In this document: piece after piece, positions 11,761 through 22,582 of the stretch
Position numbering within the stretch: the stretch's first letter is position 1
How the letters are laid out: each line of letters opens with the position of its first letter
Origin: Terebella lapidaria
Lineage: Eukaryota > Annelida > Polychaeta > Terebellida > Terebellidae
NCBI GenBank assembly: GCA_949152475.1
Contig: OX424555.1
Coordinates: forward strand, 20,230,868-20,294,867
DNA length: 64,000 nucleotides
Direction: 5' to 3'
Notes under the pieces: generated by a model
Database searches by the model: none
Seen by the model: only the letters and a program-made list of their open reading frames with translations
Told to the model about the DNA's origin: nothing
Position numbers and translations under genes: made by a program

Positions 11761-14216
11761 TTTGATGATTTCGAACTCTTCCTGTCAGCTGTTGTTCAAA
11801 CGCCAAACGTTCTTCTAATCATTGGCGATTTCAACATACACGTTGACCAAGAGCACGATTCTGATTGCATCAGACTGATGCAAATACTAAGCATGTATAA
11901 TCTGCACCAACACGTCAATTGTTCCACTCATAGAGCGGGTCATACCATCGACCTTATCATCACGAGGGACAACAATGAATTATCACTGACAAATCCGGTA
12001 TCAGATTACACTCTATCTGACCACAACTTTGTGCTCACAAAAGTCAACCTCCCACGATAACATATAGCAGTGGAGACAGTTTCTTTTCGAAAACTCAAAA
12101 ACATTGACAGAGTTCAATTCTGTGATTCTCTTAAACGGATATCTGATACACTGACTGGTATCACCGATGTGGATATCTTAGCCTCTGAATATGACTCACA
12201 TATGGCTAGCCTTATCGAATCACATGCTCCGGTCCAAACCAGAGCCATAGTTCAACGACGGCGTCTTCCTTGGTTTGACACTGACCTCAAAATCCTCAAG
12301 ACGGCCAGACGCAGAGCAGAAGTGGCCCGGCGGCGTGAACACACTGCAGACACGGAAGATGCATTTCACATTGCACGTAATAAGTATGTGCGGGCTCTAA
12401 ATAAAAAGCGCACTTCTCACCTTTCTGAGCCGGTATCACAAGCAAAAGGTAATTCTAAAAAACTGTTCGCATTGACTGATTCACTTTGTGACAGATCCCA
12501 TGCAAATCCCCTCCCCCACAGTGAATCTGACCAAACTCTGGCTAATGACTTTGGCCGCTATTTCAAGGACAAAATCGACAATATCAGATCATCGATTGGC
12601 GACGCAGATCCTCCCGTCATTCCCCTAGTAATCACCGACACACTCGACGTGTTCACACCACTGTCAGATGACGATGTCTGCAAGTTGGTATCCCAATCAA
12701 AAACAACATCATGTGAACTCGACCCATTGCCCACTAAACTCATCGCGGAATATATTGATGAATTCGTTCCCATCCTACGGCACATCATTAACTGTTCACT
12801 CACTGGTTCCTCATTTCCATTATCCTGGAAAAGTGCTGTTGTGATTCCCCTTCTAAAAAGGCAGGACTGGATCTAGCCCTCGAAAACTATCGTCCGGTAT
12901 CCAACCTCAAATTCGTGTCGAAACTCATGGAGCGTGCTGTTGTGACCCAACTCCACCATCACCTTGACGAAAATGATCTCCTCCCTGCCCACCAATCGGC
13001 GTATAGGAAAGGCCACTCCACTGAATCAGCTCTACTTAAAGTTCAGTCGGACATCCTTATAGCCATGGATCAAGAAAAGCTCACTCAGCTGATCTTGATC
13101 GACCTATCAGCTGCGTTTGATACTGTCGATCACAGTATTTTGTCGGAAATTATGACTAAATCATTCGGTGTAGTGGATAGAGCTTTCGACTGGTTTACAT
13201 CATACCTTCATGGAAGATCGCAACAGGTTGTGGTGAGCGGTACTTTGTCTGATCCATACGACCTCCACCAGGGTGTGCCCCAAGGGTCGTGTCTTGGCCC
13301 TGTCAAGTTCCTGGAGTACGCAAGTCCCATCTGCAATCTTGTGACTGATCACGAAAAAGTCGTCCACGGATATGCAGACGATCACCAGGTCTACTCCTCC
13401 TTTGATCCATCTTGCCTTCAAGCAGAACTCACTTCAATGCAGGACTGTGTCTCTGACATCCGCTCGTGGATGAAATCAATGCATCTCAAGATGAACGATG
13501 CAAATACAGAATTTATTGTGTTTGGTACAACGCATACCCTTGCAAAGTGTCCAGACATGGCAATCTCGATTGGTGAAGCGACTATAAAACCCGTTGATTG
13601 TGTTCGGAATCTGGGTGCATTCTTTGACAAGAACATGACCATGGAACAACACATAAAATTCAAATGCAAAGCTGCCTATTCCCAGCTTTACAAAATTGCA
13701 AAAATCAGAAAATATCTCGATGACCGCAGTGCAGAGACTCTCATACACGCATTAGTTCACTCTCATATTGACTATTGCAATTCACTGCTGTTCGGACTTC
13801 CAAAGTACCTCATTCGTAAAATGCAGATGGTACAAAACACGGCAGCGAGAGTTCTGTGCAGGCTTCGGAAATATGATAGAATCACTCCGACGTTGAAACG
13901 TCTGCATTGGCTACCCGTACATTATCGCATACGGTTCAAGATAGCTGTCATCACATTCCAAGCTCTTCAAGGTCATGGTCCCAGATACATCTCGAATATG
14001 CTCATCGTAAAGCGCAGTGACTATAGTCTCCGCTCAAATGATGTCATCACCTTGCAGTCCCCCAGAACTCGGCACACGACACTCGGCGAACGAGCATTCC
14101 AAGCAGCTGCACCCAAGATCTGGAACGACCTCCCACCAGATCTTCGGTCAACAACAGACGTTAATGTTTTTAAAAAAACTCTTAAAACACATTATTTCAA
14201 CCTTGCTTATTCATAA
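11761..14216 (+). pseudogene. LINE ORF2 remnant: endonuclease C-terminus plus reverse transcriptase
   Basis: The first segment (to 12,060) carries the end of an apurinic-type endonuclease, with GDFNIH and an SDH motif near its end. An in-frame stop at 12,058-12,060 separates it from the next segment (12,070-12,876), which leads into the RT domain. A single-base deletion in an A-run near 12,860 then shifts the frame. The last segment (12,915-14,216) holds the RT core with LSAAFDTVDH, GVPQGSCLGPV and YADDHQVY, so the catalytic aspartates are present. The C-terminal region resembles CR1/Rex/Nimb-type ORF2 proteins. The stop and frameshift make this copy inactive. Clade assignment below CR1/Jockey group is uncertain. 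Confidence 0.88.
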
Positions 14217-14363
14217 TTGTCTATAACTTCATTTCTTTTTTGTTATTGTAATCATTCCTAACATTCTCGTCATAGTCCTACATGTATTTTGTACAGCACT
14301 ATAGAATATTATGTAAGTGTATAGATATTGTGCTTCATAAACAAATAAGCATAAACATAAACA
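11761..14363 (+). mobile_element. 5'-truncated CR1/Jockey-like LINE
   Basis: The insertion is bounded by a 7-bp target duplication TAGATTC at 11,754-11,760 and 14,364-14,370. The paralogous empty site near 43,630 has a single copy of it. The element ends in a short tail of ATAAAC repeats, as expected for target-primed reverse transcription. It begins inside the endonuclease domain, so it is 5' truncated. Orientation is plus. Confidence 0.9.
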
Positions 14364-14559
14364 TAGATTCATATACATAACCACGTCTAAGCTCGATCAC
14401 CGTGGCTGGGTAAACATTTTCATGTAATAGACGTGTTGGCTACGGTTCCAAGTTTTCCCGTGACTTTTAGTTCCGATAACCTATAGCCGTGGCGTTCTGA
14501 TAACTTATTATCAACTCAACTCGGTAGCCGCTTGGCTTGTGATTAGGTACTTATGTTCT

Positions 14560-14905
14560 TGTCATGTATCTATTCCATGGGGTTTGTTTCGGATTTCTAA
14601 ATCATTTTCATAGGTTGTTGGGCAGTTGTATATTAATTACATCAGGTGTACAGAAGAAACAACTACATTTAGCACACTGTCTGCCCCTGATGACGCCAGT
14701 GTGTCTTTTGATAAATTATTTGGTCGGGCTTTCTTTCTGTTGCAAAATGTTGTATTTTACGTTTGTTATTGGATTTGCTGTATTGGTGGTAATAGATTGA
14801 TACTTACATTCATGCCACTGAACCGGTGTCACTGCTGGTGGACGTTAAATCTGTCCCTGAGGATACCATCAGCTCAGTAGTCGTTTGGCTTGTGATTAGG
14901 TACTT
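14560..14905 (+). repeat. Single copy of the 363-bp monomer
   Basis: A diverged full monomer of the family tandemly arrayed at 32.05-33.66 kb, sharing GGTCGGGCTTT, GGTAATAGATTGATAC and the segment around CCATGGGGTTTGTTTCGGA. It lies directly between the end of the duplicated block and the GPCR pseudogene. Confidence 0.8.
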
Positions 14906-14929
14906 ATGTACTTGTCACACGTGGTTGTC

Positions 14930-15556
14930 ATGACAGCGGTCCCAGTAGCTGGGTACCACTCTGACGACCGTCCTGCGCTTGGTCAGCAGCAGCTTGATGA
15001 CGATGAGTGTATTGACGACAAGAAGGATGATCGCCGGGATGATCGAGTACAGCAACGTACCCAGAATGATGAACACCTGAGCATGCAACACCACAACCCG
15101 GTCTGCCCAAGAACTCCAGTAGCCGATGTATGCTGTCTAAACAACGTGGACAGCCGCTATTACGATGCCCGTAGTATTGGTGTTGATGATTCTGGATCTG
15201 ATGGGTATTTATTTTATAAGCCACACGGCCACAAACCTCTCTAGAGAAATCAGTACCACCATCCAGGATGATGTGATCTTGAAGTAGCCCCTTGAAGTTT
15301 ATCCCCTCGGTGATAAAGCTCGCACATCACTGCCGAGAACCATCTGCACGAATGGTTTGATTAAGAGGAAGAGGACCTTGACCATGGTGTCGGACACGGA
15401 GAGAGCGATTATAGTTTTGCTGACGGGTATTGAGCGGAAGGAGCGAGGCAGAATGACGTGGATGGTCAGAGAGTTGCCGACGATTCCCGTCAGTAGCAGG
15501 AGGGGCACGAAGAAGCCGGCGTAGTCAGCCTGCATGGGACACCATCACTGGCTGAC
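14930..15556 (-). pseudogene. GPCR pseudogene, TM1-TM5
   Basis: Minus-strand homologue of the GPCR gene at 44,999-46,099. The region up to 15,535 keeps TM1-TM2 with GNSLT and SVSD. A 4-base insertion near the start shifts the frame. After a gap that loses the TM3 cysteine region, the third helix continues with SSWMVVLISLERFVAVW. In-frame stops follow near the second intracellular loop and in TM4. The TM5 part (PAIILLVVNTLIV) is still readable. Nothing of TM6-TM7 was recognised. Divergence from the intact gene is larger than between the flanking duplicated blocks, so this is an older paralogue. It is non-functional by stops, frameshift and truncation. Confidence 0.88.
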
Positions 15557-17170
15557 TTGTCGTGTTCGTGAGTTAACCGCTTTTATTCATGTTAATTACA
15601 AGACAACCAAGACAATGACAGTGAAAGACAAGCACAATTATGCCAATCTACTGCACATATGTGATTCGTTCTTATCTCTGCTGATTAATTCTACACAAGT
15701 CGAATTGAAAAGATCAAGAGTTGTAAGGGTGGCTGAATTCGTTCAAATGTCCTGGGCACACATGGTGAAATTGATTGCGATAGGATAATCGGGAGAAAAA
15801 TCACGCTATGAAGCAGAATGAATTCACGATTATACATTTACCTCTGCCATCAACGCACTGCTATGTCTGCTGGTCAATTGGTGACTTGGCTCAACTCAGA
15901 ACAACATTGTTGCTCTTCATAATCGAGTGTCCAGCTTCGAACGATGTTACATATAATAACCATGCTATGACTTTATCATTGATTTAACCTCACATTGTAT
16001 CGCAATGTTCCACTGATTGTTACAGTTCCGTTACAGACCCATGTGTATGGTCGTGTGCAATAGAGCTGGAAAGCTGAAGTACTGATGGATTACCAATTCC
16101 AATGAAGTTATTCGGACTGGGGATAAGCACCTGACGCCTCTCTATCTTTTAACATGGGGTGAATTTAATATGGTGATTTTAAGTATTCAAACGATGTAAT
16201 TAGTGTGTTATAATATCCATACACGATGGAGATATACAGAAACTGTTGTAAAAGATAAAGTGTCCAATTCCACATCATATTTAAGCTTTGAAGAGGCACT
16301 GAAAAAAACGACACTTCGAATAAAGCCTTGTTCTAGCAAAACTACCGCAGAAGGCCTATTATTCTAACGAATGTCCGCACATGTATACCTGCTTTGTACT
16401 TTCGCTAAAGTTTTTTGACTCAAGACATGCTATTTCAGTCGTTGTTGTCGTTGTTAGAAATTGGGCGATAATAGATTTATCCCCGGCGACGCCTTATTCA
16501 CGAATATTTCATTGGAATTTATCACCGATCATACTTCCGCTTTTCAGCCTTATTATGCACAGTGACCATACTATGGATTAACGGCAAGGATCGATACCTG
16601 AATACTAAATGTGCACGAAATCGCCGTCATTCACCGAAGATGAACGTATGTGATGATAATCAAACATCTATTATATAATACATACTTAACACAGTATTAC
16701 ATTTTAATACCACCTGTGTCGTAAAGAAGCTTTGTGAGCTTTATTGTCTTTTACTTCTGTAAAAATAGTGCACACTGAAAATGCATAATGAACATGACAA
16801 TATGATTATGTGCGAGGAAGCACACGGAGTAGTATTGTTGTCAGCATATTCATAACACGTGATAACCTCAACCCGCGCAATTATTCATTGATGTTTTTAC
16901 ATATCAATTATCTCTTTAAATGTTATATAACATAATCACTGTAGTTACAGTGATGATGATGATCAAAGCCATTGGCCGATATAGATCATGTGGTTCTTTG
17001 TTCACAGTCCTTGAGACTCAGCTGCGATATCACCCCAGTGTTTGTGTTCTTTCGAATATCAGCTCGTATCAGGAATAATACTCAAATTCAAAGTCATTTC
17101 CATCATAATGTATAATTTTGGTATGTAAGCACGGAACTCCTTTCTTTCACTTATGTTTGGTTTTCTGAAA
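15557..17170. other. Intergenic, nothing recognised
   Basis: No convincing gene, RNA or repeat was seen. Short open frames at 15,534-15,788 and 16,381-16,581 lack domain signatures and codon bias that I could recognise. Confidence 0.5.
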
Positions 17171-17179
17171 GGGAGCATC

Positions 17180-18440
17180 TTTTGCTGACCTTGCATTTGA
17201 TCCACGACAACCTCGAGTGCTCAAACTACTAGCAATACATTACGAAACGTGTGTGAAATCTTCTTTGGAAGCAAAATTCTCGAAGGTGAGCTCATTTTAA
17301 CTTTTACATGAGCAAATATGAAGTCAAGTGATGCATCTTTTTGTGACACTGAACCCCACAATTGTGTAAAACATGGTGAAAATAAAACGTTCGAAGAGTA
17401 GATTTGTACTAAGTCAAGATTATGCCCACCACAAAACGTACAAATTTCTCTTTTGGAGACGAAACTCTATCGTAATACGAGTATATAGGATACCTCGATT
17501 ACGTTGACCTCCACCTAAGATTACCTTGGTTACTTCAATTCAACGTTATACCCACCGGAGTAGTGTCAGTACATGTAGTTCTACGGAGACAAAACTCTTC
17601 AAGATAGAGCAGATGTTTGTATCAGAGCAAATATCATTGAGTCATATTACGGTGTCCTTTTGTTTGTGATCCTGCATACCGTGGCAATTTTTTATATTTG
17701 GAAGGAACCAAATGTAATTTCAGACGAATCAGTGTTTTTGATTAGGCCTATTATTATAAGGTGCATAAGTAATTTGATGACATTGAACTCTTCCGGTAAT
17801 GACTTCGAGTGCTCTAAATGCGAAATTCCATAAACAAATGTGTGACGTGGGGGCGGAGGTTTGGAGGCAATATGATATATAGCTACAGTTTTCTAAGAAA
17901 GTATTGTCTTGTACATATTCTTTGCATAATACTTTGCATGACTTCAAACTTTGAAGTTGACCTTGATTGTGATAACCCAAGGTTATTTTAAGGTTATTCC
18001 TACCACAAGAGCTTGGATATGTATGATATGGGATGCGAAAAAAATATATATTTGATATATCTTCAGGTAGTGTTACACTTGATCCTGGACATTTGATCAC
18101 CTCGAGTACGCGTATAGTCAAGATTGATACCACCCACGATAAGTGCAAACTGGTCTTCCGAGACATAACTCGCAAAGATACATCTTGAGCTTGGGTTTGA
18201 ATCATGGCCGCGTCCAATGATCATATCAGGGGCATTATTTGGTGATCTTGAACTGAGAGTAAATTGCATAAAAAATATATGCGAAATATCGATTTCATAA
18301 AACATGGTAAACTAAAACATAGCACAAAGTGTGGTGAAGCTTATCGGCAGACTTCGATCTTCAATCAAACGTACTCTTTCAAGCTATCTGAGGTCAAGTT
18401 CAAGGTCACCAACAAATACATGATGATTCTGACCTAGAGG
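17180..18440. repeat. Highly degenerate tandem repeat
   Basis: Motifs recur at irregular spacing. One resembles GGAGACGAAACTC followed by GATA (around 17,265, 17,455, 17,580 and 18,155). A second resembles GTCAAGATTATACCCACC (around 17,408, 17,530, 17,990 and 18,117). This looks like an old tandem array. The 162-codon minus-strand frame at 17,729-18,217 crosses it and is probably not a gene. Confidence 0.45.
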
Positions 18441-19144
18441 TTTACGACTCCGAGATCAACATCATGATCACCAAAAAATTTACCATATATGACTTCCTAT
18501 ATTCTCATAACTGGAAAATTAGCTCTTTTTTCATGCGTTCTGTCAAAGGAGCCAATTTGTGCAATTTTGCCAATTTTGGGCCTACATTTCGGGCCGTTCG
18601 AGCGAATCAAGGTCTACCATCTTTATACTCGTTACGAATGGCTTCGACTAGCATGCTTATACATGTGTAATTCATTTTCATCACATCGGCAAGTTAGATT
18701 TTCCTCGATGTTGGATATATTCATAATTATTGTACTATGATTGGCTGAAAATGAATAGTTGCTGCTGATTATAAGCATCAGTTGGCTGTACCGAACATTT
18801 CCGTCCTTGGTGCATGAATTCACCCTATATCTGTGAAACTACTCAAAAGAAAGGGCACGCATGCTGGGCCTCAATTATTCATCGTGTGTTGTTGAATTAA
18901 TGGCGAACCAGTGTGCATATTTTATCGTTTTTCCCCCTCTTACAGTACGAGATTTAGGCATTCGAAATTATAAATGGACTGAAAGCTGCTAATATGCACC
19001 TAAACGCCCAATCCCGAATTATCATTTTCCGATATTTTTTAGGGCATTATCGACTGGTCAACTGCACAGTTGTTAATTGAAGATGCATAACGTGGTTTTC
19101 AGGGATTTCCAGTGAATTATTATTGATCTAGCTGATAAATGCTA

Positions 19145-19745
19145 GATCATGTGCAAATGTAACAGTGTATACTCTGATTTTTATAACTCGTTTACACTGT
19201 TTTTCGCTGATATTTTTGCGATGCTAAATGCTATTGTTCTATAACTTGCCATACTTCACCTGGGAGTCAAACGGCAATCATTTACCGAATTTCAGACTTC
19301 TATCACGAAAATTGAAAAAAGTTGGCAATCTACGCCAATGTCAAATTTAGTCCTGTCATTTAATTTCTGGGCCCGCACATAATTTTGTGCATTTGCTAGG
19401 TTTTGTAGTGGTGCAATCTTTTGAAATCAACATGTTTGTGTAGAATACACCCCAATGTGTCTTCTGGTCTAAAATTACAACAATACGTCGATTCCTGATG
19501 GATGTAAACAGGATCAAATCCTCGAATATGCTCGGATTCTCGAGATCCCGTTTTTGCCTGAAATTCAACATTGGGGTAGATTGCCAACTTTCTCAATTAT
19601 TGCGATAAAAGTATGAAATTCGATAGAAAATTGCCGTTTGACTCCCACGTGAGGTATGCTAAGTTATAGAACGATACGATTTAGCAACGCATAGATACCG
19701 TCAAAAACCGGTGTAAACAAGTTAGAAAAATCAGAGTATAGTGTG
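19145..19745. repeat. Foldback (long inverted repeat) element 1
   Basis: The left arm from about 19,157 (ATACTCTGATTTTTATAACTCG) reappears as the reverse complement ending near 19,740. The arms continue inward through a GGAGTCAAACGGCAAT segment and a GTTGGCAATCTAC segment, so nearly the whole ~600 bp is a palindrome. No coding capacity is seen. Confidence 0.8.
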
Positions 19746-20254
19746 CATTGGACTTACAAGTAAGCTTCGTGTTGAGTACACACTTCTCACCTGCCGTCCA
19801 TACACTGTGGCGATACTGGACGCACTAACGATCGTTAGTGCATCCCGCAATGGCGGACAGTAAACACGGTCAGTTTGGTTTTTAACCGTACTTTATCAAA
19901 TGACAGGTCCATTTGTGATAAATGGATACTCTGGAGGCAGCTTAGTGTTTTGGTCAAAGACATGCGTAGTTATTTCAAGCAGATCACGCTTCTTTGTTTA
20001 GATTTGTTGAGGAAAAGAAGTAGCGATAAGATTCAACAACGACAAAAGTGACATTCCCTAACGATATAGGCCTAAATACGTTTATATTGTGATAGGTCCA
20101 TATCATACACCATTGTGAATTCGTTGATTTATGCGACATAAATTAGCGACTATCACATTAAAAATAGGAAATCTGTACTAGAAGATCATCAGTACACATC
20201 AATACATGTCAATTGGTACTTTATTTCACGTTTAACATTTGAATAACGTAAAGT

Positions 20255-20762
20255 GAAGTTCACCCATCAGTGAAACACGCTTTTTGGCCGTATTTTCGTT
20301 TTGAATAATCGGATCAACTTGAAATTTTGTGTTTCTTGATTGGGTACCATGCCGTAATGTTTCACGAAATTTCAGAATTCTATCTCAAAAATTGGAAAAG
20401 TTGGTAATCTAACCCAATGTTAAATTTCAGTCGGACATGAGATCAAGCAAATTTCAACAAATGCATAGATTTTATCGTGTTTATGCCCATACAGAACGAA
20501 CCTATTACGTTGATTTGGAGTCGGAAGGCATAATTAGTGCATATAAGTGAATATGTGCAGACTATGAAATTCCATGTTGGGGCCGAAATTTAACATTGGG
20601 ATAGATTGCCAACTTTCTCAATTTTTTTAGATAGAACTCTGAAATTTGGTGCAAAATTACGGCATGATGCACAAATAATACATATGAAATGACAAGTCGA
20701 TCCGATTATTTAAAACAAAACTACGGCCAAAAAGCGTGTTCCATTGATGGATGAACTTGAGT
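20255..20762. repeat. Foldback element 2 (intact example)
   Basis: Arms of about 200 bp begin with AAGTTCACCCATCAGTGAAACACGC and end with its inverted counterpart near 20,760; both contain GGCCGTA(T/G)TTT and an AATCGGATC segment. The inner part shares GTTGG(C/T)AATCTA with foldback element 1. The related copy at 51,320-52,186 is interrupted by another transposon. Confidence 0.8.
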
Positions 20763-21031
20763 TTAGATTTGAATTAATAAAGAAAAGATCGTTAGGGGAT
20801 CTTCACATGTTCGTTAGGGAATCTTCGATTTTACAAAAACAATCGTTAGGGAATCTTTCGACTTTTTTTCAGACGAGTTTTTCATGCTCAAACCAACATA
20901 AATCGCCATGTATTTGCAACGAACGGTTGTTTCGCGCGATCAAAGTATATTTATATCCCGCAGTAATTCAACCATTCATATCCCGTCATTTCATGCGCGA
21001 CACTTTTAAAGATACCTATTGCGCGCATTAA

Positions 21032-22098
21032 TAGTAGTAGATATAGACGTGGAATCAATACCCAGTATTAAGTACTCCGAGCAAACAAAACAGGGTCCGT
21101 TATGCAATCTCATAGTCCGGGGACAGAAAGTCATATCAGGCATACGAAGTGAAAGAAAACAAAAATGACAGGGAAACTCATGAACCCCCAAAAATGGCCA
21201 TTAGGAGGTGAAATCAGGTGTTTCGGAAAGAATGAGCATTTCCTGCCCCACTAGTGGCACCCGTCATGAATTCCCCAAAATTAACATGAAAATAAATCTA
21301 GTTGCATGGCAGACATGGGTTTGCTGTATTTATCAATCAGATCATGATGACGTCCATAGAATTTCTTAAACCCAGCTATAAGTCTTGATAAAACATATCC
21401 TTGTCGCAGCAGTTTAGAGACTAGCTGGGCACTTCGATAGACAAAGTCCTCATATTTGCAACTAGCTCTGGAATAGCGTATAAGTTGAGAAACAAACACA
21501 CCATATGCCGGTGACATAGGAATGTTGCTGCTTAGAAAAGGGAAATTGACTATGGAAAATTTGAAATCATCACGTTTGTCATATAATCTAGTTGACAGGT
21601 TAGAATCATTATCAATCTCCAACCTCAGGTCTAGATAGTTGGAAAAATTAGCGGAGTCTGTAGTATCCCTAATTTCAAGTTCCTTAGGATATATGACATC
21701 CAAATAATCACCAAACTTGGGATTATTTAGCGACAAATTACATGTTAGTTTCTTAGAACCTCCTCGTTGTAAATATTGGATAAAATCTGATTCATATGAG
21801 TATAAAAACAGGTCTGCCAATAATGGTGCACAGTTTGTACCCATGGGAATACCAATAGTTTGTTGAAATATTCGACCACCAAATTCCACAAAAATATTAT
21901 CAATCAGAAAATTAACCATATTTACCACATCTATTTCAGTACATTTGTATGGGGCATCGGAGTCGCCTTTAACAAAATAAGCGGTATTATATTTAACTAC
22001 AATATAGTGGTACCGACGTTGTCCCTTTTTAGAGAAAAATGAATTATTGATTAGTTTTTTAAGCACTAAAGTTAGTTTTTTAAGTTAGTTTTTTAAGT
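21032..22098 (-). mobile_element. 5'-truncated Penelope-like element, copy D
   Basis: Same family as the intact copy at 4276-6841, minus strand. A 7-bp direct repeat GCATTAA at 21,025-21,031 and 22,099-22,105 is the likely target duplication. A TAG-rich stretch at 21,032-21,045 would then be a 3' tail. The 5' end shows a short tandem repeat of TTAGTTTTTTAAG. Confidence 0.75.
21281..22066 (-). pseudogene. Penelope-like RT fragment lacking the DD box, 261 codons
   Basis: An uninterrupted frame corresponds to the C-terminal third of the 764-aa protein. It retains the GIPMGTNCAPLLADL motif and the FYGRHHDL-type C-terminus. An in-frame deletion joins the KKLTCN segment directly to SLNNPKFGD and removes the catalytic aspartate pair. 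The copy is therefore inactive although its frame is open. Confidence 0.85.
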
Positions 22099-22180
22099 GC
22101 ATTAAATCAGCACTTGTATTGCGCAGTAAACCAGCCAATCACGTAAGGTGTTCTAAGTCACGGTACAATTTGATTTAGAT

Positions 22181-22398
22181 CAAAGATTTTCTATACCAAG
22201 ATAGCCCACTCAGGCCAAAACGGAAGCGAACAATCCCCCTGGCGGTGAGACTGAGGAATTACTACTTTTTCGTTTTTATGAATGAATATTTGTGACCAAA
22301 ACGTCATTTTATGAATGAAAACCGCCGTCACTATTGGAAATACGTCCAACTTTCAGTCTCACCGCCAGGATCGACTATCTTGGTATAGAAAATCTTTG
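22181..22398. mobile_element. MITE, 218 bp, with TTTAGAT target duplication
   Basis: Terminal inverted repeats start CAAAGATTTTCTATACCAAG and end in the reverse complement. A second inverted pair (CCTGGCGGTGAGACTGA) lies inside. The 7-bp direct repeat TTTAGAT occurs at 22,174-22,180 and 22,399-22,405. No coding sequence. Confidence 0.88.
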
Positions 22399-22582
22399 TT
22401 TAGATTGCGGAATAAATCATCCAATGACGACCTGTAATTTCATGCCCGCAATAAATATCATTTGAAATACATCGCGCATTGAAAGACATGTCATAAATGG
22501 TTGACATATAGTGCGACATAAATATATTTTTATCGCGATATAAAACGCCTCACCTGATTGGTTGATTTACTGCGCGACATAA

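Larger units (their letters stand above)
1254..14490 (+). repeat. Segmental duplication, copy 1
   Basis: This block is collinear with 31,136-43,775 in the same orientation; by eye each line differs by only a few bases. Shared landmarks include the ~1-kb block from 1254, a truncated Penelope-like copy (2425-3697), flanking DNA at 3700-4275 and 6842-9990, and the stretch 10,000-11,760. The alignment resumes after a LINE and ends near 14,490. Copy 1 alone carries a full Penelope-like element and a LINE; copy 2 alone carries a 363-bp array, a TTAA MITE and a Helentron-like element. The insertions therefore post-date the duplication or were deleted from one copy. Confidence 0.85.
20935..22582. mobile_element. 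GCGCG-ended inverted-repeat element, split by insertions
   Basis: Sequence at 20,935-21,031 (TTCATGCGCGACA, TATTGCGCGCATTAA) is the inverted relative of 22,410-22,510. Sequence at 22,110-22,155 (TTGCGCAGTAAACCAGCCAATCA) is the inverted relative of 22,535-22,582. This suggests one foldback-like unit that later received a Penelope-like copy at 21,032 and a MITE at 22,181. Outer ends are not resolved. Confidence 0.5.

Noticed and set aside
17729-18217. 162-codon minus-strand frame
   Set aside because: Lies across a degenerate tandem repeat and has no domain features.
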